Shown in pieces: positions 1 through 10,590 of a DNA stretch of 64,000 bases. Each line of letters opens with the position of its first letter. Position 1 is the first letter of the stretch. Source of the stretch: Loripinus fragilis (lineage: Eukaryota > Mollusca > Bivalvia > Lucinida > Lucinidae); NCBI GenBank assembly GCA_964019695.1, contig OZ026522.1:61217811-61281810 (forward strand), read 5' to 3'. The notes beneath the pieces are model-generated. The model was not told the origin of the DNA, did not search any database, and saw only the letters and a program-made list of their open reading frames with translations. Position numbers and translations under genes: made by a program.

Positions 1-30
1 TGAATACACAGCCCAAAACAACACGAATTT

Positions 31-81
31 CTACACGTTTATATCTGCTTCTGGTACACCTTCCTCACGCCAAAAGTAAAT
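31..81 (-). CDS. Probable terminal exon of an unrecognised multi-exon gene
   Basis: The minus strand shows a strong acceptor: a long pyrimidine run ending in TTTTGTCAG just above position 81. It is followed by 16 sense codons (IYFWREEGVPEADINV) and a TAG stop at 31-33. The frame is phase 0, which matches the phase-0 donor of the exon at 2,897-3,050, so the join would read ...NPYL-IYFWREEG. I see no domain in so short a piece. The 3' UTR would continue left, out of the window. Support is the acceptor, the phase match and the natural composition. A chance open stretch of 51 bases is possible. Confidence 0.5.
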   Translation of the reverse strand: MYFWREEGVPEADINV

Positions 82-589
82 CTGACAAAAGGAAAAAAAT
101 TCTGACTTCCTATTTACACCATAAACGTAGGGACCCGTAAGAGGCTGCGTGACATTCCCCAACATTTGATTTTCTTTCTAGGACAAGAAATATTAACTAT
201 CATATACAGAAAATGCAACAATCGTTTACCTTTTAGCTCCTTGAAATCTCAACTGGAAGACACTGGAATTGTTTTCTCGCTCAACCAGCAGTTGAGCATC
301 TGACTGTTTGGTAGGCGTGTTTAAGTTAAGTATTGATTTTTCATGATGCGAAAATTAACATTTCAAACTGATTAAAATCAAAATAGTTTTAATTTTTCTG
401 TAGATCACAATGATATCTTCGACCAAAAGTACTGCATAGATCCTGGCAATTTATTAAGCAGTTAATGCAACATGTTGAAATTTCAATACTTAACTCAAGT
501 CTTCCTTAACTTTAGGGAGGCATTGTAATTCTGGGCTGGTAATGTACTCATCATCTTCTATCAACTGACTAAGTTTGAAGCTGATAGCT
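82..589. other. Intron sequence, nothing recognised
   Basis: AT-rich DNA between the predicted last and next-to-last exons. I see no repeat family, long hairpin or coding stretch here. Confidence 0.4.
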
Positions 590-715
590 GTAATAATTTA
601 ATTTCAATGGCGTTTAGCTAGCGTGCCGATGATGACCCAACATTGAATGCTGGCATAGAAGCTTTTTGAAATTTTTCAGGGGATCCGGACCAGTACATTT
701 AGTAAAATTTCTAAT
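590..715 (+). repeat. Dispersed repeat family A, fragment
   Basis: This segment matches 19,620-19,710 in the same orientation. Shared landmarks are GGCGTTT...GATGATG(A/G)CCCAACATT, TGCTGG, and TTTTTCAGGGGATCCGGACC. Further members lie at 2,087-2,145 and 8,365-8,400, which carry the GGATCCGCGCATG end. The family is non-coding and GC-richer than its surroundings. Its class is unknown. Confidence 0.6.
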
Positions 716-844
716 TGGTCACCTTACATCTTTATGCAAGTTTTGAAAGTAAGATTAGATTATACAAAATTCATGCTTCTATAAATCAATCAAGGCCTGC
801 GAAATCTCTGCAGGTCATTTCATTTAAAAATGACTTTTATCACA

Positions 845-1175
845 TGACGTCGCGTCTGGGAGTGATATAACGCTATGCAATAAAATCTGTAAACCACTAG
901 TGGTTTATAGATTTACGGGAAACGTTATGACGTCCATAACAACACTGCGTACATAATGACAAAATTATAACGTTTTTACGTCAGAAATGAGATTTCAAAG
1001 TATTTGTCATATGATAAATAGAATCTAACATTCGTGCTCTTGTATTATTGATTTTATTAAACTCGTTGCGAAAAAGAGATAAAATGCTCGGCAAGCCTCG
1101 CATTTTATCTCTTTTCCCCAACTCGTTTAATAAATTCAATAAAACATGAGCACTCATGTAAGATCCTCTATGTAC
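845..1175 (-). mobile_element. Partial copy of the composite palindromic element
   Basis: It starts with ACGTCGCGTCTGGGAGTG, the terminal inverted repeat of the 62,479-63,492 element, and continues with sequence matching 62,745-63,055 in reverse complement. It includes a hairpin at about 1,068-1,120 with 16-bp arms (AAAAGAGATAAAATGC). The central palindromic core seen in the 63-kb copy is absent. No open frame, so a non-autonomous DNA element or relic. Confidence 0.6.
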
Positions 1176-2080
1176 TTATTGCACAGACGATGCTAGAGTA
1201 AAAGGAACCCTCATTTCAAAAGTCACATTTTTTCTACAATATTAATTATTCCACAGAGACGCTATCCATTTGTATTTTTTGTTTGAAAATGTCTCTGATT
1301 GCCAGGATTTAAGACGAACAGGATTCAAATACTTTGCTTCACTTAGACGCCTCGTTTCTGTTGCATAATAGCATGAAGATAAACACAACCAACAGCTAAG
1401 TCATATAAATTAAGCTTTATGCATGCAATTTACATAGGAAGTGTGCACGGGTGGGTCTGTTCGCCTTGTTATCTGCAACAAGGCATTGAATCTTCAGCGA
1501 TTATTCATTACTACTAGACGTCACTCTTCTAGTTGGAAATTGAAAAAAATGCAAAGTGTCTTCGATTTGATTTTTTAAGTTTTAGATTCAAACCTGAGGT
1601 GCACAGCAGCAGTGAAATGTTTGTCATCATAAAATGGACGAATCAAGTTCTACTCTTTTAGGCCATTCATGTTCAAATAAAATGTATACAACAATTAGTA
1701 CACAAGCTACTGATGAATTTTAAAAATCACGAAAAATGTGATATTTTAAAAATGCATAAAAAATCACTTTAGTCAAAATTTTATGTGTTTAGTGTTTTTT
1801 GAAGTTGGGTAGACCAGTTTCTTAACAACTGCACCTACATATGATATAGAACTTCACTCAAAAACATGTTTCTTAAAATAAAGCATATTTTTGCATTTTA
1901 ACCAAAAAACTATGGATTGAAAGACAACTTTTTTGAAAGACTGCTGAACTTTTGCCCATTACAATGCACATATTAAGGCAAAAACTCATTTCAAGGTTAT
2001 TGAATCTTGGCCAGAAATAATGAGTTTGTAAAGTGACCAATTAGAAATTGTGTTAAGTGCATTGCTAAGAAACCCAATAT
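1176..2080. other. Intron sequence, nothing recognised
   Basis: AT-rich sequence without convincing exons, known repeats or long inverted repeats that I can see. Confidence 0.35.
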
Positions 2081-2086
2081 TTTGGT

Positions 2087-2145
2087 GATTTTCCAGGGGG
2101 TGTACGGACCCCTGCCCCCCCGCCCCTCTGGATCCGCGCATGGTA
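2087..2145 (-). repeat. Dispersed repeat family A, G/C-rich end
   Basis: Matches the end of the copy at 19,738-19,797: GATTTTCCAGGGGG, GGACCC, a C run, then CTGGATCCGC. It lies directly before a separate hairpin at 2,195. Non-coding. Confidence 0.55.
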
Positions 2146-2194
2146 TTAATAGCATCGTTTTCCAGGTGATTTTGCATTGCTTTATTGATTATGT

Positions 2195-2295
2195 AATAGT
2201 TATACCATGGGTTGTCCGCCTGTACGTGGAGATAATCCACGAGCTTTAGCGAGTGGATTATCTTACGTACAGGTGGACAAACATGGTATAACTAT
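2195..2295. mobile_element. Hairpin MITE-like inverted repeat
   Basis: Two arms of about 45 bp (2,195-2,240 and 2,252-2,295), nearly complementary, are separated by an 11-base loop. The ends read AATAGTTATACCATG and its complement. There is no coding capacity. The shape suits a miniature inverted-repeat element. I could not fix a target-site duplication. Confidence 0.55.
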
Positions 2296-2404
2296 TTTAT
2301 ACCACTAACATCAGTGTAGACCTTGCACATCACGAGATGTTTCGTGCTAAAGTTGGTAAGGGTGGTATAAATTTAGCTATTTTGACACTTATTGTTGAAT
2401 AATT

Positions 2405-2880
2405 TACACATTAAAGCCTAGCGTCCTTTCTCTAGGACAGTGGTTAACAGTGCAGATCAGACTCCACACAATGCTGCATCTGATCAAGGTCTCCACTGGT
2501 TGCGTACAGTTTTTATTTTTAAAATTTGAATTAAGACAACAACAATACACAGCAATCCATAAAACCATGGGTGTAAGTTTTCAGGATGCATCCTGAATTC
2601 AGGATTTTGAGGCTGTCTTTCCATAGAAAGTCAGCCTCAAAATACTAAACAAGGCAGATTATAATAGCTTTTTCTGATATATTTACAGTTTATCTAAAGA
2701 CAACATACCATTTAAAGCTAAACTATTAATATTTTGAAGGCATACTGCAAGTTTACAAATTTGAATTTCAAAAGTTCAGGATTTCAGAAATTTTGAACTT
2801 TCACCCATGTAAAACTCAAATGGACTGATCCAATTGATAACAATGAGAGTTTTTTCCGGTTTAAATGGGTTAACTTCATA
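2405..2880. repeat. GATCAG-type dispersed repeat, copy 1
   Basis: Shares ordered landmarks with 5,838-6,080 and 6,262-6,520: CCTAGCGTCC, GGACAGTGG, CAGATCAGAC, CTGATCA(A/T)GGTC, CCACTGGTTG and, further on, TGGACTGATCCAAT before AATGGGTTAAC. Diverged and interrupted, with no open frame. Class unknown. Confidence 0.5.
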
Positions 2881-2896
2881 ATTGATATAATCTTAC

Positions 2897-3050
2897 CAAA
2901 TAAGGATTTTTATTTTCACAAGTATCTGTCATATTCGTTACAAGGGAACAAACATATTCTGCGTTTTCCTTCGGTAACCCTGATATCTGACTGGCGTATG
3001 AATAAGTAACCTCTACATATTCTCTCTGCACTGGTTTATACTGTGCTGCA
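2897..3050 (-). CDS. Internal exon of the unrecognised gene
   Basis: Minus-strand acceptor TGGATTTTCAG sits above 3,050 and donor TTG|GTAAGA below 2,897. The exon is 154 nt, with one leading base then 51 codons ending in phase 0. The encoded segment includes AAQYKPVQREYVEV, SYASQISGLPKENAEY and CENKNPYL. It is polar, with no signal peptide, membrane helix or motif I can name. Its phase-0 end joins the terminal exon at 81. Its start requires an upstream exon ending with two bases, which the 5,426-5,578 exon does not supply, so at least one small exon must lie between. Confidence 0.6.
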
Positions 3051-3469
3051 CTGAAAATCCAAATAAAAACTGTCATTATCTTATACAAAATTGTCGTAAA
3101 GTCATTGGTAGATTTGATAAGGGGTTCAGAGCTCTAATATTGACCTTTCCACGCCAAATTTTGGATTTTAATGTACCTTAAGTGTCACATGGCAAATAAA
3201 ATTGGGCCTCGACGCGACAAAACCTCTCTTCTGGGTTTCTGACAAAGCGAGACTCAAACAAGTCTCCGCAGCTACAGAGACTAGGTAGAAAACTGAATTT
3301 CGCCTGAAGCAAGTTTGGCTATGATATTTTCCAAAATGCGAATAACAAAGGTGCTGATCAGACTATGCGGAAGCGCAGACTATTCTGCACATTTTGTTTG
3401 CAAAGCCCGAAGACAGGTTTCTCGAGTCAAAGCCCATTTGTATATATTCGTGCCCTAATATTATTAATT
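3051..3469. other. Intron with a small GATCAG-type hairpin
   Basis: Intron sequence upstream of the 2,897-3,050 exon. Around 3,350-3,400 there is a GATCAGACT...AGACTA imperfect hairpin, reminiscent of others at 11,445 and 61,240. Nothing else recognised. Confidence 0.3.
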
Positions 3470-3487
3470 CTAGTTCACTTGTTTTTG

Positions 3488-3845
3488 TAACGCTATTTCT
3501 GATTGGATAACGTCAAAAATTTGCGACAGTATATCCTGCGATATACTGTAGGAAACAGTTTGACGTCATCAATACGTCACATTTCATTAGATGACGTGCG
3601 TCATTATGCCGCTTGCAACGCTCCTATTTGAGACGAAAGTGCAGAATTGCATTAGAATGTGGATAACCATACTCAAACTTTTCATTTGGGGAGGTATATC
3701 GTTGGATATACGTTCGGAAATCACGATTTACCGCTCCGCTCGGGCGTCGCCGTAAAACTAAATTTCAGACCGAATATCCGACGATATACCTCCCCAAATG
3801 AAAAATTTGAATACAGTTATCCCCTAAATGAATGTTACACTCATT
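3488..3845 (+). mobile_element. Palindromic core repeat, copy 1
   Basis: Shares its order with 63,085-63,440 (same strand) and 7,760-8,117 (opposite strand). It has TGATTGGATAACGTCA, a small hairpin (GACAGTATATC...GATATACTGT), a GCATTAGAATG boundary, then a long hairpin with arms containing GGAGGTATATCGT and its complement (3,673-3,720 with 3,763-3,808). No conserved open frame, so non-autonomous mobile DNA. Confidence 0.6.
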
Positions 3846-4024
3846 GCAAAACGTCGTTTAAATGCTCTACATGCCTCGCATGAGGTCTGTTTTCCTCAGC
3901 TCATTTAAAAAATCAAACAATACTTGAACAAGTATACAAGATCAATTATTTAAACATGCATGCTAGTCTATGCAGTAAGCTACTGGCCTCGATGTTATAA
4001 AACTTAAGATCATTCTAAAACTCA

Positions 4025-4092
4025 AAATAAAGTGCAATGATTGGCTGCTTGCGGACACGTGTCCGCAAGCAGCCAATCATTGCACTTTATTT
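4025..4092. repeat. Perfect 68-bp palindrome
   Basis: Two 34-base arms are exact reverse complements with no spacer. The symmetry breaks at 4,024/4,093. The centre is GGACACGTGTCC, which contains an E-box CACGTG. Each arm carries a CCAAT-type element (AGCCAATCA and its complement). It lies in an intron of the minus-strand gene. Confidence 0.9.
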
Positions 4093-4451
4093 AGGCAAAG
4101 CACGTCAACTACCTCTATCATATCAACCTTTTGAACATAGTAACGTTTTGTGTCAGAGGCATATTATCCAGAAAAAAACATAACCTTTAAACTGCTCATT
4201 GATGCCTGAACTTTTAACTTTACCTTGGATCAAACTTGCCCAAATTATGGTGTATTCGTTCTTTCTATTATCTCTGTCTATATTTTTACACATATACTGC
4301 ATTTGTTTGATTCAAGCTAAATGACAATTTATTGACTAAATAAATGTTTCTATGTGAATCTTTGTTGATCATAGACCGTTAGAATTAAATTTTTACTTGT
4401 TCACCTGAATTCAGCATTTTCGCTGTTTCACCCATTTGAGAGAATTCTCAC
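4093..4451. other. Intron sequence, nothing recognised
   Basis: AT-rich intronic DNA after the palindrome. No repeat or exon supported. Confidence 0.3.
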
Positions 4452-4525
4452 ATTCTCCGTACCAACCCATGGGAAAGATAATAATTTGAACAGAAACATG
4501 GCGGAAGACAAGTGACTTCATTGTT
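4452..4525 (-). CDS. Speculative small exon that would complete the phase chain
   Basis: The minus strand has acceptor ACTTTAACAG above 4,525 and donor AAT|GTGAGA below 4,452. The 74 nt start in phase 0 and end with two bases, exactly what is needed between the exons at 5,426-5,578 and 2,897-3,050. The peptide (starts NNEVTCLPPCFCSNYY) is cysteine-rich and unlike the neighbours. The same DNA on the plus strand reads like the start of another relic (ACATGGCGGAAGAC, then PKTSYKKKY near 4,550). The phase match may be chance. Confidence 0.2.
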
Positions 4526-4700
4526 CTGTTAAAGTGGAATCATTGTAAAATGCCTAAGACTTCTTATAAAAAAAAATATAAAAAATGGAGTATTTTATGA
4601 CGAGCAAGGAAAAGAATCTATTATTTGTGTGAGAATGGGATTGAAAATCAGTCCTTGTGATGGCAAAATTTTTAATGGGCTTCCTCTGGATTTATGATAG
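4498..4700 (+). pseudogene. Possible short coding relic
   Basis: Plus-strand frames give MPKTSYKKKYK and then, after a one-base shift, GVFYDEQGKESIICVRMGLK, followed by stops. This has a protein-like flavour but no family I can name. If real it is a decayed fragment inside an intron of the opposite-strand gene. Confidence 0.2.
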
Positions 4701-5220
4701 ATTCTTATATTCAACTATTTTCATGACCACAAGTTCTCTATCCGTGAAACCAGAGGCTGTAACTTTTATGGAATACATATATGTTACAATGTTCATGGAT
4801 AGACATGTAATTGCGACGATTACTTGTCGTTTGAGGTTGCTTATCTCATAGACAGTTTAAGAACTATAATTTGTTTAAAAAAAAGTTCATTTGTTTACTT
4901 AAATAATTTGAAAATTGTAAAATTTATTAAATATTTGATTGTTCGAGCTTTGCTAGCTCTAATTACTGATTTAATTGGAACTGATATGAAATTTATTCAT
5001 TTATTTCTGAATTGTTTTTTTTTTCATCAAACATGTGGATACTAAAAAACTGTTTCAGTGATACAAGCACATGCAGTATATATCATGATAGGAGATACCA
5101 ATTTCAGCATACGAGTTTCAATTTAACTTTTTAGATCCTTACACAATTGTCTCTCGCACCTTCTATATTGAAAGGTAGCTGCATATTGCATTGTTTCAGA
5201 TGGTATCTGTAATAACATTT
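4701..5220. other. Intron sequence, nothing recognised
   Basis: AT-rich, with no coding or repeat structure that I can support. Confidence 0.3.
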
Positions 5221-5412
5221 CAGTTCAAACTGTCTTAAGCGGCCACTCAAAAACAGAAAAAAACAAAGGTCTTAATGACAAATGGTAGCTTAATGAAAGT
5301 TGAAAATATTGCAGAATGCTCCCTGCAATACTTTTGACCTGCATTTAGCAATAATCGGTCTTGAAAACCAATTTTGGTATCTTTGAGTGGCTGCTTAAGA
5401 CAAGGTTTACTG
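5221..5412. mobile_element. Tc1/mariner-type MITE, copy 1
   Basis: 192 bp with inverted ends: left CAGTTCAAACTGTCTTAAG..GGCCACTC, right GAGTGGCTGCTTAAGACA..TTTACTG, then TA at 5,413-5,414. The interior matches the 19,022-19,218 copy (AATGACAAATG, GCAGAATGCTCC, TTGACCTGCATT, ATCGGTC). CAGT ends and a TA target are hallmarks of Tc1/mariner elements. The left flank is TT, so the left end is mutated. Its right end lies about 11 bases from the splice donor of the 5,426-5,578 exon. Confidence 0.75.
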
Positions 5413-5425
5413 TAATACAAAATAC

Positions 5426-5578
5426 TTGCGTAAACATTCTGAAAAATTTTTCTAGGTTGTCACGCTGCTTCTTTGGCTTGAACACTCCATAGTAGTAATC
5501 ATTTGGAAGATCGTTATTGTGAAAGACTACCTTTGAGGCAGCATTAACCATCTCTCTCATCTCAGTCTCACCCAATGT
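5426..5578 (-). CDS. Internal exon of the unrecognised gene
   Basis: Minus-strand acceptor CCATATTTTACAG above 5,578 and donor CAA|GTATTTTG below 5,426. The exon is 153 nt and 51 codons, phase 0 at both ends. It encodes TLGETEMREMVNAASKVVFH, then NNDLPNDYYYGVFKPKKQRD, then NLEKFFRMFTQ, a mixed charged and aromatic globular segment. It follows directly in phase on the 8,126-8,285 exon (...EYAK-TLGET). The donor is weaker than consensus, and reading could continue a few codons to another GT. Confidence 0.6.
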
Positions 5579-5837
5579 CTGTAAAATATGGAATTGTTGG
5601 CTTGAAAAACTCTTCTGCAAAAAGGCATGTCCATTTTATAAATCAAACTTTTGTAGAGACCAGCGTAACCCCTAAGCAGAGGAAATGTGTTTTGCTCAAG
5701 TACACAATGCAGTACCTCCAGTGAGGATGACAAGCAAATAAGACACAAGTGAAAAGCTGCATATAGCGGCATTTATCAGAGTCTGCACTGTTTGTGTTGA
5801 TGAAATCTATCTATATATATATTTATGGAATGTGTTT

Positions 5838-6100
5838 GACCCATGTAAGCGTCCTATTCGTTGTACAAAGACAAATGGTGGAGACAGATCAGATGCCATA
5901 AAATGCAGTCTATGATAAAAGTCTCCACTATTTGCTTACAGAATATTCTATTCAAATTTGAATCAAAATCAAAACTACTTAAACCCCTTTAGACGGAAAT
6001 GAACAGGTCCATTAATATTAAATGGGTAAACAGATTAGAATAAACACTCTTGATCATATGGCTGATTGTCTTTAATATTTTGCCCAAAGCTATGGAAATA
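5838..6100. repeat. GATCAG-type dispersed repeat, copy 2
   Basis: Paired with the copy at 6,262, about 425 bp away in the same orientation. Shared blocks are GCCCATRTAA, GCGTCC, GTGGAGAC, CAGATCAGA, ATAAAA..GCAG, CTCCAC.ATT, and GAAATGAACAGGTCC (here) or GAAATGAACTGGTCC (6,262). No coding capacity. Confidence 0.55.
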
Positions 6101-6261
6101 AATTAAATGAAATGAGCCTGGAAATTTATTTTCTAAATATAACCCGTGACCATTCAATATATACAATGGACCTGACTTTATTGCATTTTGGGAGAAAATT
6201 CCATTGGTCTGAAAAGGTTAAAACAAAAGTTTATTTGATTATATTTAAGGAAAGTCTTTAG

Positions 6262-6520
6262 CCCATATAAACCTAGCGTCCCAGGCGACAGTGGAGACCC
6301 AGATCAGACACAATAAAACGCAGCCTCTGATCATGGTCACCACCATTGGCTTTTAGAATATTTAAATTTTTGAATAAACATTTAAACTACTTAAAACCCT
6401 AAAATCTGAAATGAACTGGTCCAATTTATAAGTGTCCTTTTGGCTTAATTGTGGTAACGGATTAGTTCAATAAACACTCTAAATGTTTTGCTGGAAGCCA
6501 TTTAAGTGAAAAGTGAAAAA
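6262..6520. repeat. GATCAG-type dispersed repeat, copy 3
   Basis: Second member of the pair. It adds the block CAGCCTCTGATCATGGTC. The pair lies within the intron between the exons at 8,126 and 5,578. Confidence 0.55.
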
Positions 6521-7399
6521 ATATGAGACCAACGGACAAGGGAAGCATTTTTCATTGATGAAAGAAAAGTCTATGATGGGAGAACAGTCTATATTTTACA
6601 ACATAACCAGTATATAATAATATGGGCATACCTTGTGCGTCATATTTGTTTGCGGCATTTTGTAGATGTGTTGTGTTCTGTGCAGTTGGTCATTGATTGG
6701 CTGAAATACTCTGGTGCAGACCAAATATCCCACGCACATCGTTTAGAAGTAAACTAATTTTCTAAAATGTTCCTGCATTGGCATACGTAGATATCACAGG
6801 TCATATCAGTAAAGTTATTGAAAAACATCCTTTGCAGGGACAAAGCATAATGTGAAGAACTTCGCGAAAAGTGTGTGTATTCACAAAGGAAAACGCGATA
6901 TCTCACACGAGACCTGCGAAAATGGTAAACTCGATAGCGATCGCAACTGTAAACTTACGCAACACAATATCCGTGCAGCTTTATAGAACATGTTCAGCTC
7001 CATTTTAGCTGGCAGTGAAAATGTAATCTAGGCTGCCTAAAGACTAGTTTAATGAGTTCCTACAAATGATTTCGTCTGTGTTGACATAAGTACAAAAATA
7101 TCCAATTTCAACAAGAGCATCCATTGGCGCAACGTTTGGACAAAACGTATACATTGTAATATGGCAGCGAAATAGGCGACAGCGCGTCATTTCAATGAAA
7201 TCAGAAATAAAAGCTTCATGTAAATGCAAATGATGGTTGAAAATGAATGAAAAACTCATCAAAATGATTGATATTTTCAGTTTTCTATTTCCAAAAAGCT
7301 CCTCCTTCGTATACGAGTACACCTTAGCTGTTTACAAGAGATGTGTCTTTAAAACTTTACTTTGATTATATGGGCCGCGACATACTATTTCAAACAATG
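6521..7399. other. Intron sequence, nothing recognised
   Basis: No exon with acceptable splice sites, repeat family or long hairpin that I can support. Confidence 0.3.
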
Positions 7400-7404
7400 T
7401 GGTA

Positions 7405-7478
7405 TGTGCGACCAGCAAAGGCTCAAATCAGCCTGTGCATACGCGCAGTCTGATAGGAGCCTTTGCTAGTCGCTTGAA
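7405..7478. repeat. Small imperfect hairpin
   Basis: Arms GCGACCAGCAAAGGCTC and GAGCCTTTGCTAGTCGC flank a CAG..CTG spacer. Possibly a MITE relic. Confidence 0.45.
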
Positions 7479-7759
7479 TATGATATGACTCGAACAGCAA
7501 ACCGAGTTTCTAAGTTTAAAAGGAGACTGCACAGGTTCGTCTGAGTCTATTCATGTCAATATGCCACATTGCTGGAAATCACATGTTGCGGCTCATATTT
7601 GTTTTGTAAGCGCATTTATTATACAATAACCTGGCCTGTTACCAGAAAGCAATGTATTTAACCAGTTTTTTTGTCAAAGAAAAATATTTGGTGTATAAAA
7701 AAAATAGAAAACGGCGTATTCTTTCTTATACTTCAAGTGCCAATTATAATAATTAGAGG

Positions 7760-8117
7760 ATAACTGTATTCAAAATTTTCATTTCGGGAGGTTTATCGAC
7801 GGATATACAATTGGAAATTAAAATTTACGGTGACGCGCGAGCAGAGCCGTAAAACGTGATTTCCGATCGTATATCCAACAATATTTCTCCCAAAATGAAA
7901 AATTTGAATATGGTGATCCCCATTCTAATGCATTTCTGCAGTTTTGTCTCGAATTGGAGCGTCGCAAGCCGCATAAAGCCGCACGTCATCCAACGAAATG
8001 TGACGTAATTAATGACAACAAACAATTTCCGACAGTATATCGCAGGATATACTGTCGCAAATTTTTGACCTTATCCAATCAGATGTCGCGTTACAAAAGC
8101 AAGTGCATTAGAATGGG
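7760..8117 (-). mobile_element. Palindromic core repeat, copy 2 (inverted)
   Basis: Reverse-complement counterpart of 3,488-3,845 and 63,085-63,440. A long hairpin (7,770-7,907) is followed by CCATTCTAATGCA, the GACAGTATATC hairpin (8,030-8,060), TTATCCAATCAGA and a terminal GTGCATTAGAATGGG. It ends about six bases from the splice donor of the 8,126-8,285 exon. Non-coding. Confidence 0.6.
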
Positions 8118-8125
8118 TAGTATAC

Positions 8126-8285
8126 CTTTGCATATTCTTTGAAGTTAGGTGGTTTATTGTTCATAAGTTTCTCGATCATGTCACAGTGGGTACTTCCTGG
8201 TTCGGATCTGATCAATGCAATCAGAATAGGGAATATGATTTCACAAACTGCAGTCTTCAAGTCTGGTTGTTCTTCAAGTAAATTC
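8126..8285 (-). CDS. Internal exon of the unrecognised gene
   Basis: Minus-strand acceptor CTTTTGTTTGACAG above 8,285 and donor GCAAAG|GTATAC below 8,126. The 160 nt are one leading base plus 53 codons, ending in phase 0. The leading G joins the AG left by the 10,952-11,064 exon to make Arg. It encodes NLLEEQPDLKTAVCEIIFPI, LIALIRSEPGSTHCDMIEKL and MNNKPPNFKEYAK: a predicted alpha-helical, partly hydrophobic segment. The phase matches on both sides make this one of the best-supported exons. Family not recognised. Confidence 0.65.
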
Positions 8286-8404
8286 CTGTCAAACAAAAGT
8301 ATTTCACATAATATAAAGAGTATTTTATTACAATTCATAAGATATATTCATTTCTCCCGTGCTATAGCATGCGCGGATCCAGAGTTTCGGCCGGTTGGGG
8401 TAGG

Positions 8405-8605
8405 GGTCATGTTATTTGTGTCTTGTTTTGTTATGCTTTCGTGCGCCTCTGTTTATTGATGCCTTGTGGTCACCTGCTGGGAAAGGGCTGACCTCTTGGC
8501 TCTCGTTTATGATGTCTAATTGTGAAGTTGTCACTTTCCCATTGGTATCCTGGGTCAGGTGTTATGCTTGATTGTATCGATTCCTAATCTTTGCCATCTT
8601 TTTTA
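8405..8605 (+). mobile_element. Penelope-like element 3' UTR fragment
   Basis: Matches the 3' UTR seen at 17,690-17,860 and, reversed, at 45,415-45,600: GTGGTCACCTGCTGGGAAAG, GCTGACCTCTTGGCTCTCGT, CACTTTCCCATTGGTATCCT, GATTGTATCGATTCCT. Only the last 200 bp or so remain, as expected of a 5'-truncated retroelement copy. Confidence 0.7.
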
Positions 8606-9019
8606 TGCAGAAAAGTTCTTACTTCTTACAAGCAACGTTTTTTTGTTTTGCTTTTTTGGGGGTGGGGATGGGGGATATTGAAATATCAAGGTTCTAGTAT
8701 AACCTTATCCAGGCGTGTAATCTTAAATGTAGAGTCAGAAGCAAGGAAAAGTCTGTAAAAACCAAATTATAACATCATGTTCAAAGAAAAATATGTCCGA
8801 AATAAGCTGTTCGTAACTAAGTATATATGTCTGGGTTCAAGACTTTTGGGTCATGAATGACCAGCCCAGAAATTTCCCTGAGCCGCACGTACTAGTCTAC
8901 AACACCGTGTTGAAAATATCTTGCAGATGTAGGAATCCTGCACCCTCTGCAGTGGCGTGGCGTGGCTCGTTATTCTATGCTCCTGCCTGTTTGACTGACA
9001 TAGCTGGTATTATTAATCA
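8606..9019. other. Intron sequence, nothing recognised
   Basis: Contains a T/G-rich run near 8,638-8,675. Otherwise featureless between a retroelement 3' fragment and a LINE relic. Confidence 0.3.
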
Positions 9020-10090
9020 CTAGCTACGACCTTATTATGCTTTGTAATTGGTCCAAACATTCAACCCGCTGATAGCTGAAGCAGTACTATTCACATTTAA
9101 GAATATCGAAGCTCTGCCTCAACTTATTCGTGATAATACTATTGTAAATTTTGTTGATGATCATAAACATTTGGGCATAACTTTCAGCAGCAATGGTCAA
9201 TGGTATACACACATCGAAAGTATTACAATCGCTGCTACAAAAATACTAGGCATCATGCGAAAGCTCCAATTTACTTTTAGCAGAAATGCATTAAATCAAA
9301 TGAACCTCTACCATTTACTACCCAATATTAGAATATGCATCATTAGTTTGGGATGGAAGCACTCAACAAGATTCCAATACCTTACAGAAAATACGAAATA
9401 AAGCAGCCCGTATTGTCACTGGACTTACCAGATCGGTATCATTGGAAAAATTATACAATGAATGTGGCTGGGTAAACTTATTAGCCAGAAGACATCAGCA
9501 AAAACTGTATTTCATGCATAAAGTTAATAATGGTATGGTTCCATCATATTCCTCTATTAGTTTGTGAATTTTCAGGATATCCACTTAGAAATAATAACAA
9601 CTTTTCTACACCTTTCACTCGCACAAATGTCTCATCAAAATCCTGTATACCATCAGCTATCAGAATGAGGAACTCTCTTGACGAAGGTCTAAAGAATCTA
9701 CCAACCATAACATCATTTAAGCATCAGTTACAATCTACAGCTTTTCCAAAAATACAAGTTCCAAGTTACTTCACATGGGGAAACCGTTATCTGTCAGTAT
9801 TGCATGCTTAATTAAGAAATAATTGTAGCAGCCTAATCAATGATTTATTTAAAATCCATCTTCGCGAACGACCCTTCTGTAGTAGAGGATGCCAAACAGT
9901 ACTTCTTTACTTGTAATCAGTACAGAAATCAGCTTATATCTTTCGAAGCAGTTAGAGACTTCCAACCACTTAACATCAAACTATTATTATCAGGAAACGG
10001 CACTAAACTGAATAATACAAGTAACACTACACTATTTAGAGCGGTACGTGAGTATATCAAGAATACTAAAAGATTTGATACTTAATGAAA
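9020..10090 (+). pseudogene. LINE (non-LTR retrotransposon) 3' fragment: end of RT and C-terminal domain
   Basis: Conceptual reading over three frames gives the C-terminal third of a CR1/Jockey-like ORF2. FVDDHKHLGITFSSNGQW is the usual HLG motif after the RT palm. KILGIMRKLQF is followed, after a +1 shift near 9,322, by LEYASLVWDGST and NKAARIVTGLTRSVSL. Another shift near 9,530 leads to PSAIRMRNSL, and a last one before 9,840 to YFFTCNQYRNQ and FQPLNIKLLLSG, ending at 10,083. The endonuclease and RT catalytic core are missing, so the copy is 5'-truncated and dead. Clade assignment is approximate. Confidence 0.8.
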
Positions 10091-10500
10091 GTAGGTTTGT
10101 TTAACGTTATTTATCCCGATGGCGTTATCATTGGTTAAATCCGAAGTACTTTGTCTGCCAATGTGGTCTGGTGAGCTCAACAGTTGGGTGAACGTGGAAA
10201 AGAGTATTCAACTTTATTTATATCTTATTTCTACGACATTTGAATGCATTGCTTTGGAGCTTATGCATCTCTTAGCCAAATATAACTGAGTGTGTGTAAT
10301 CTAGATGTACGATAATTTGCTTTAATTGTACTCTATTTGGCTAAAGTTACGTCAATAAAGTGTGATAATAACTAATGATGAGTAAACAAAAGAGGGTAAA
10401 TATCAGATACTCAAAGACAAATAACATGAATCTGTTACCCATTACATGACTGGGGTCGTATTGTTTGGCTTTGAGAAGCTGCAACTTAACTCATACCAAT
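10091..10500. other. Sequence after the LINE end, nothing recognised
   Basis: May contain the LINE 3' UTR. No poly(A) run marks its end. Confidence 0.3.
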
Positions 10501-10590
10501 TTGCATTCAAATATTTATTCATTTATTTATCTATTTACTTATATATTTATTTATTTATTTATTTATTTATCTATTTATTAATTTATTACA
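10501..10590. repeat. (TTTA)n microsatellite
   Basis: TTTA/TCTA tetranucleotide run with occasional interruptions. Confidence 0.9.
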
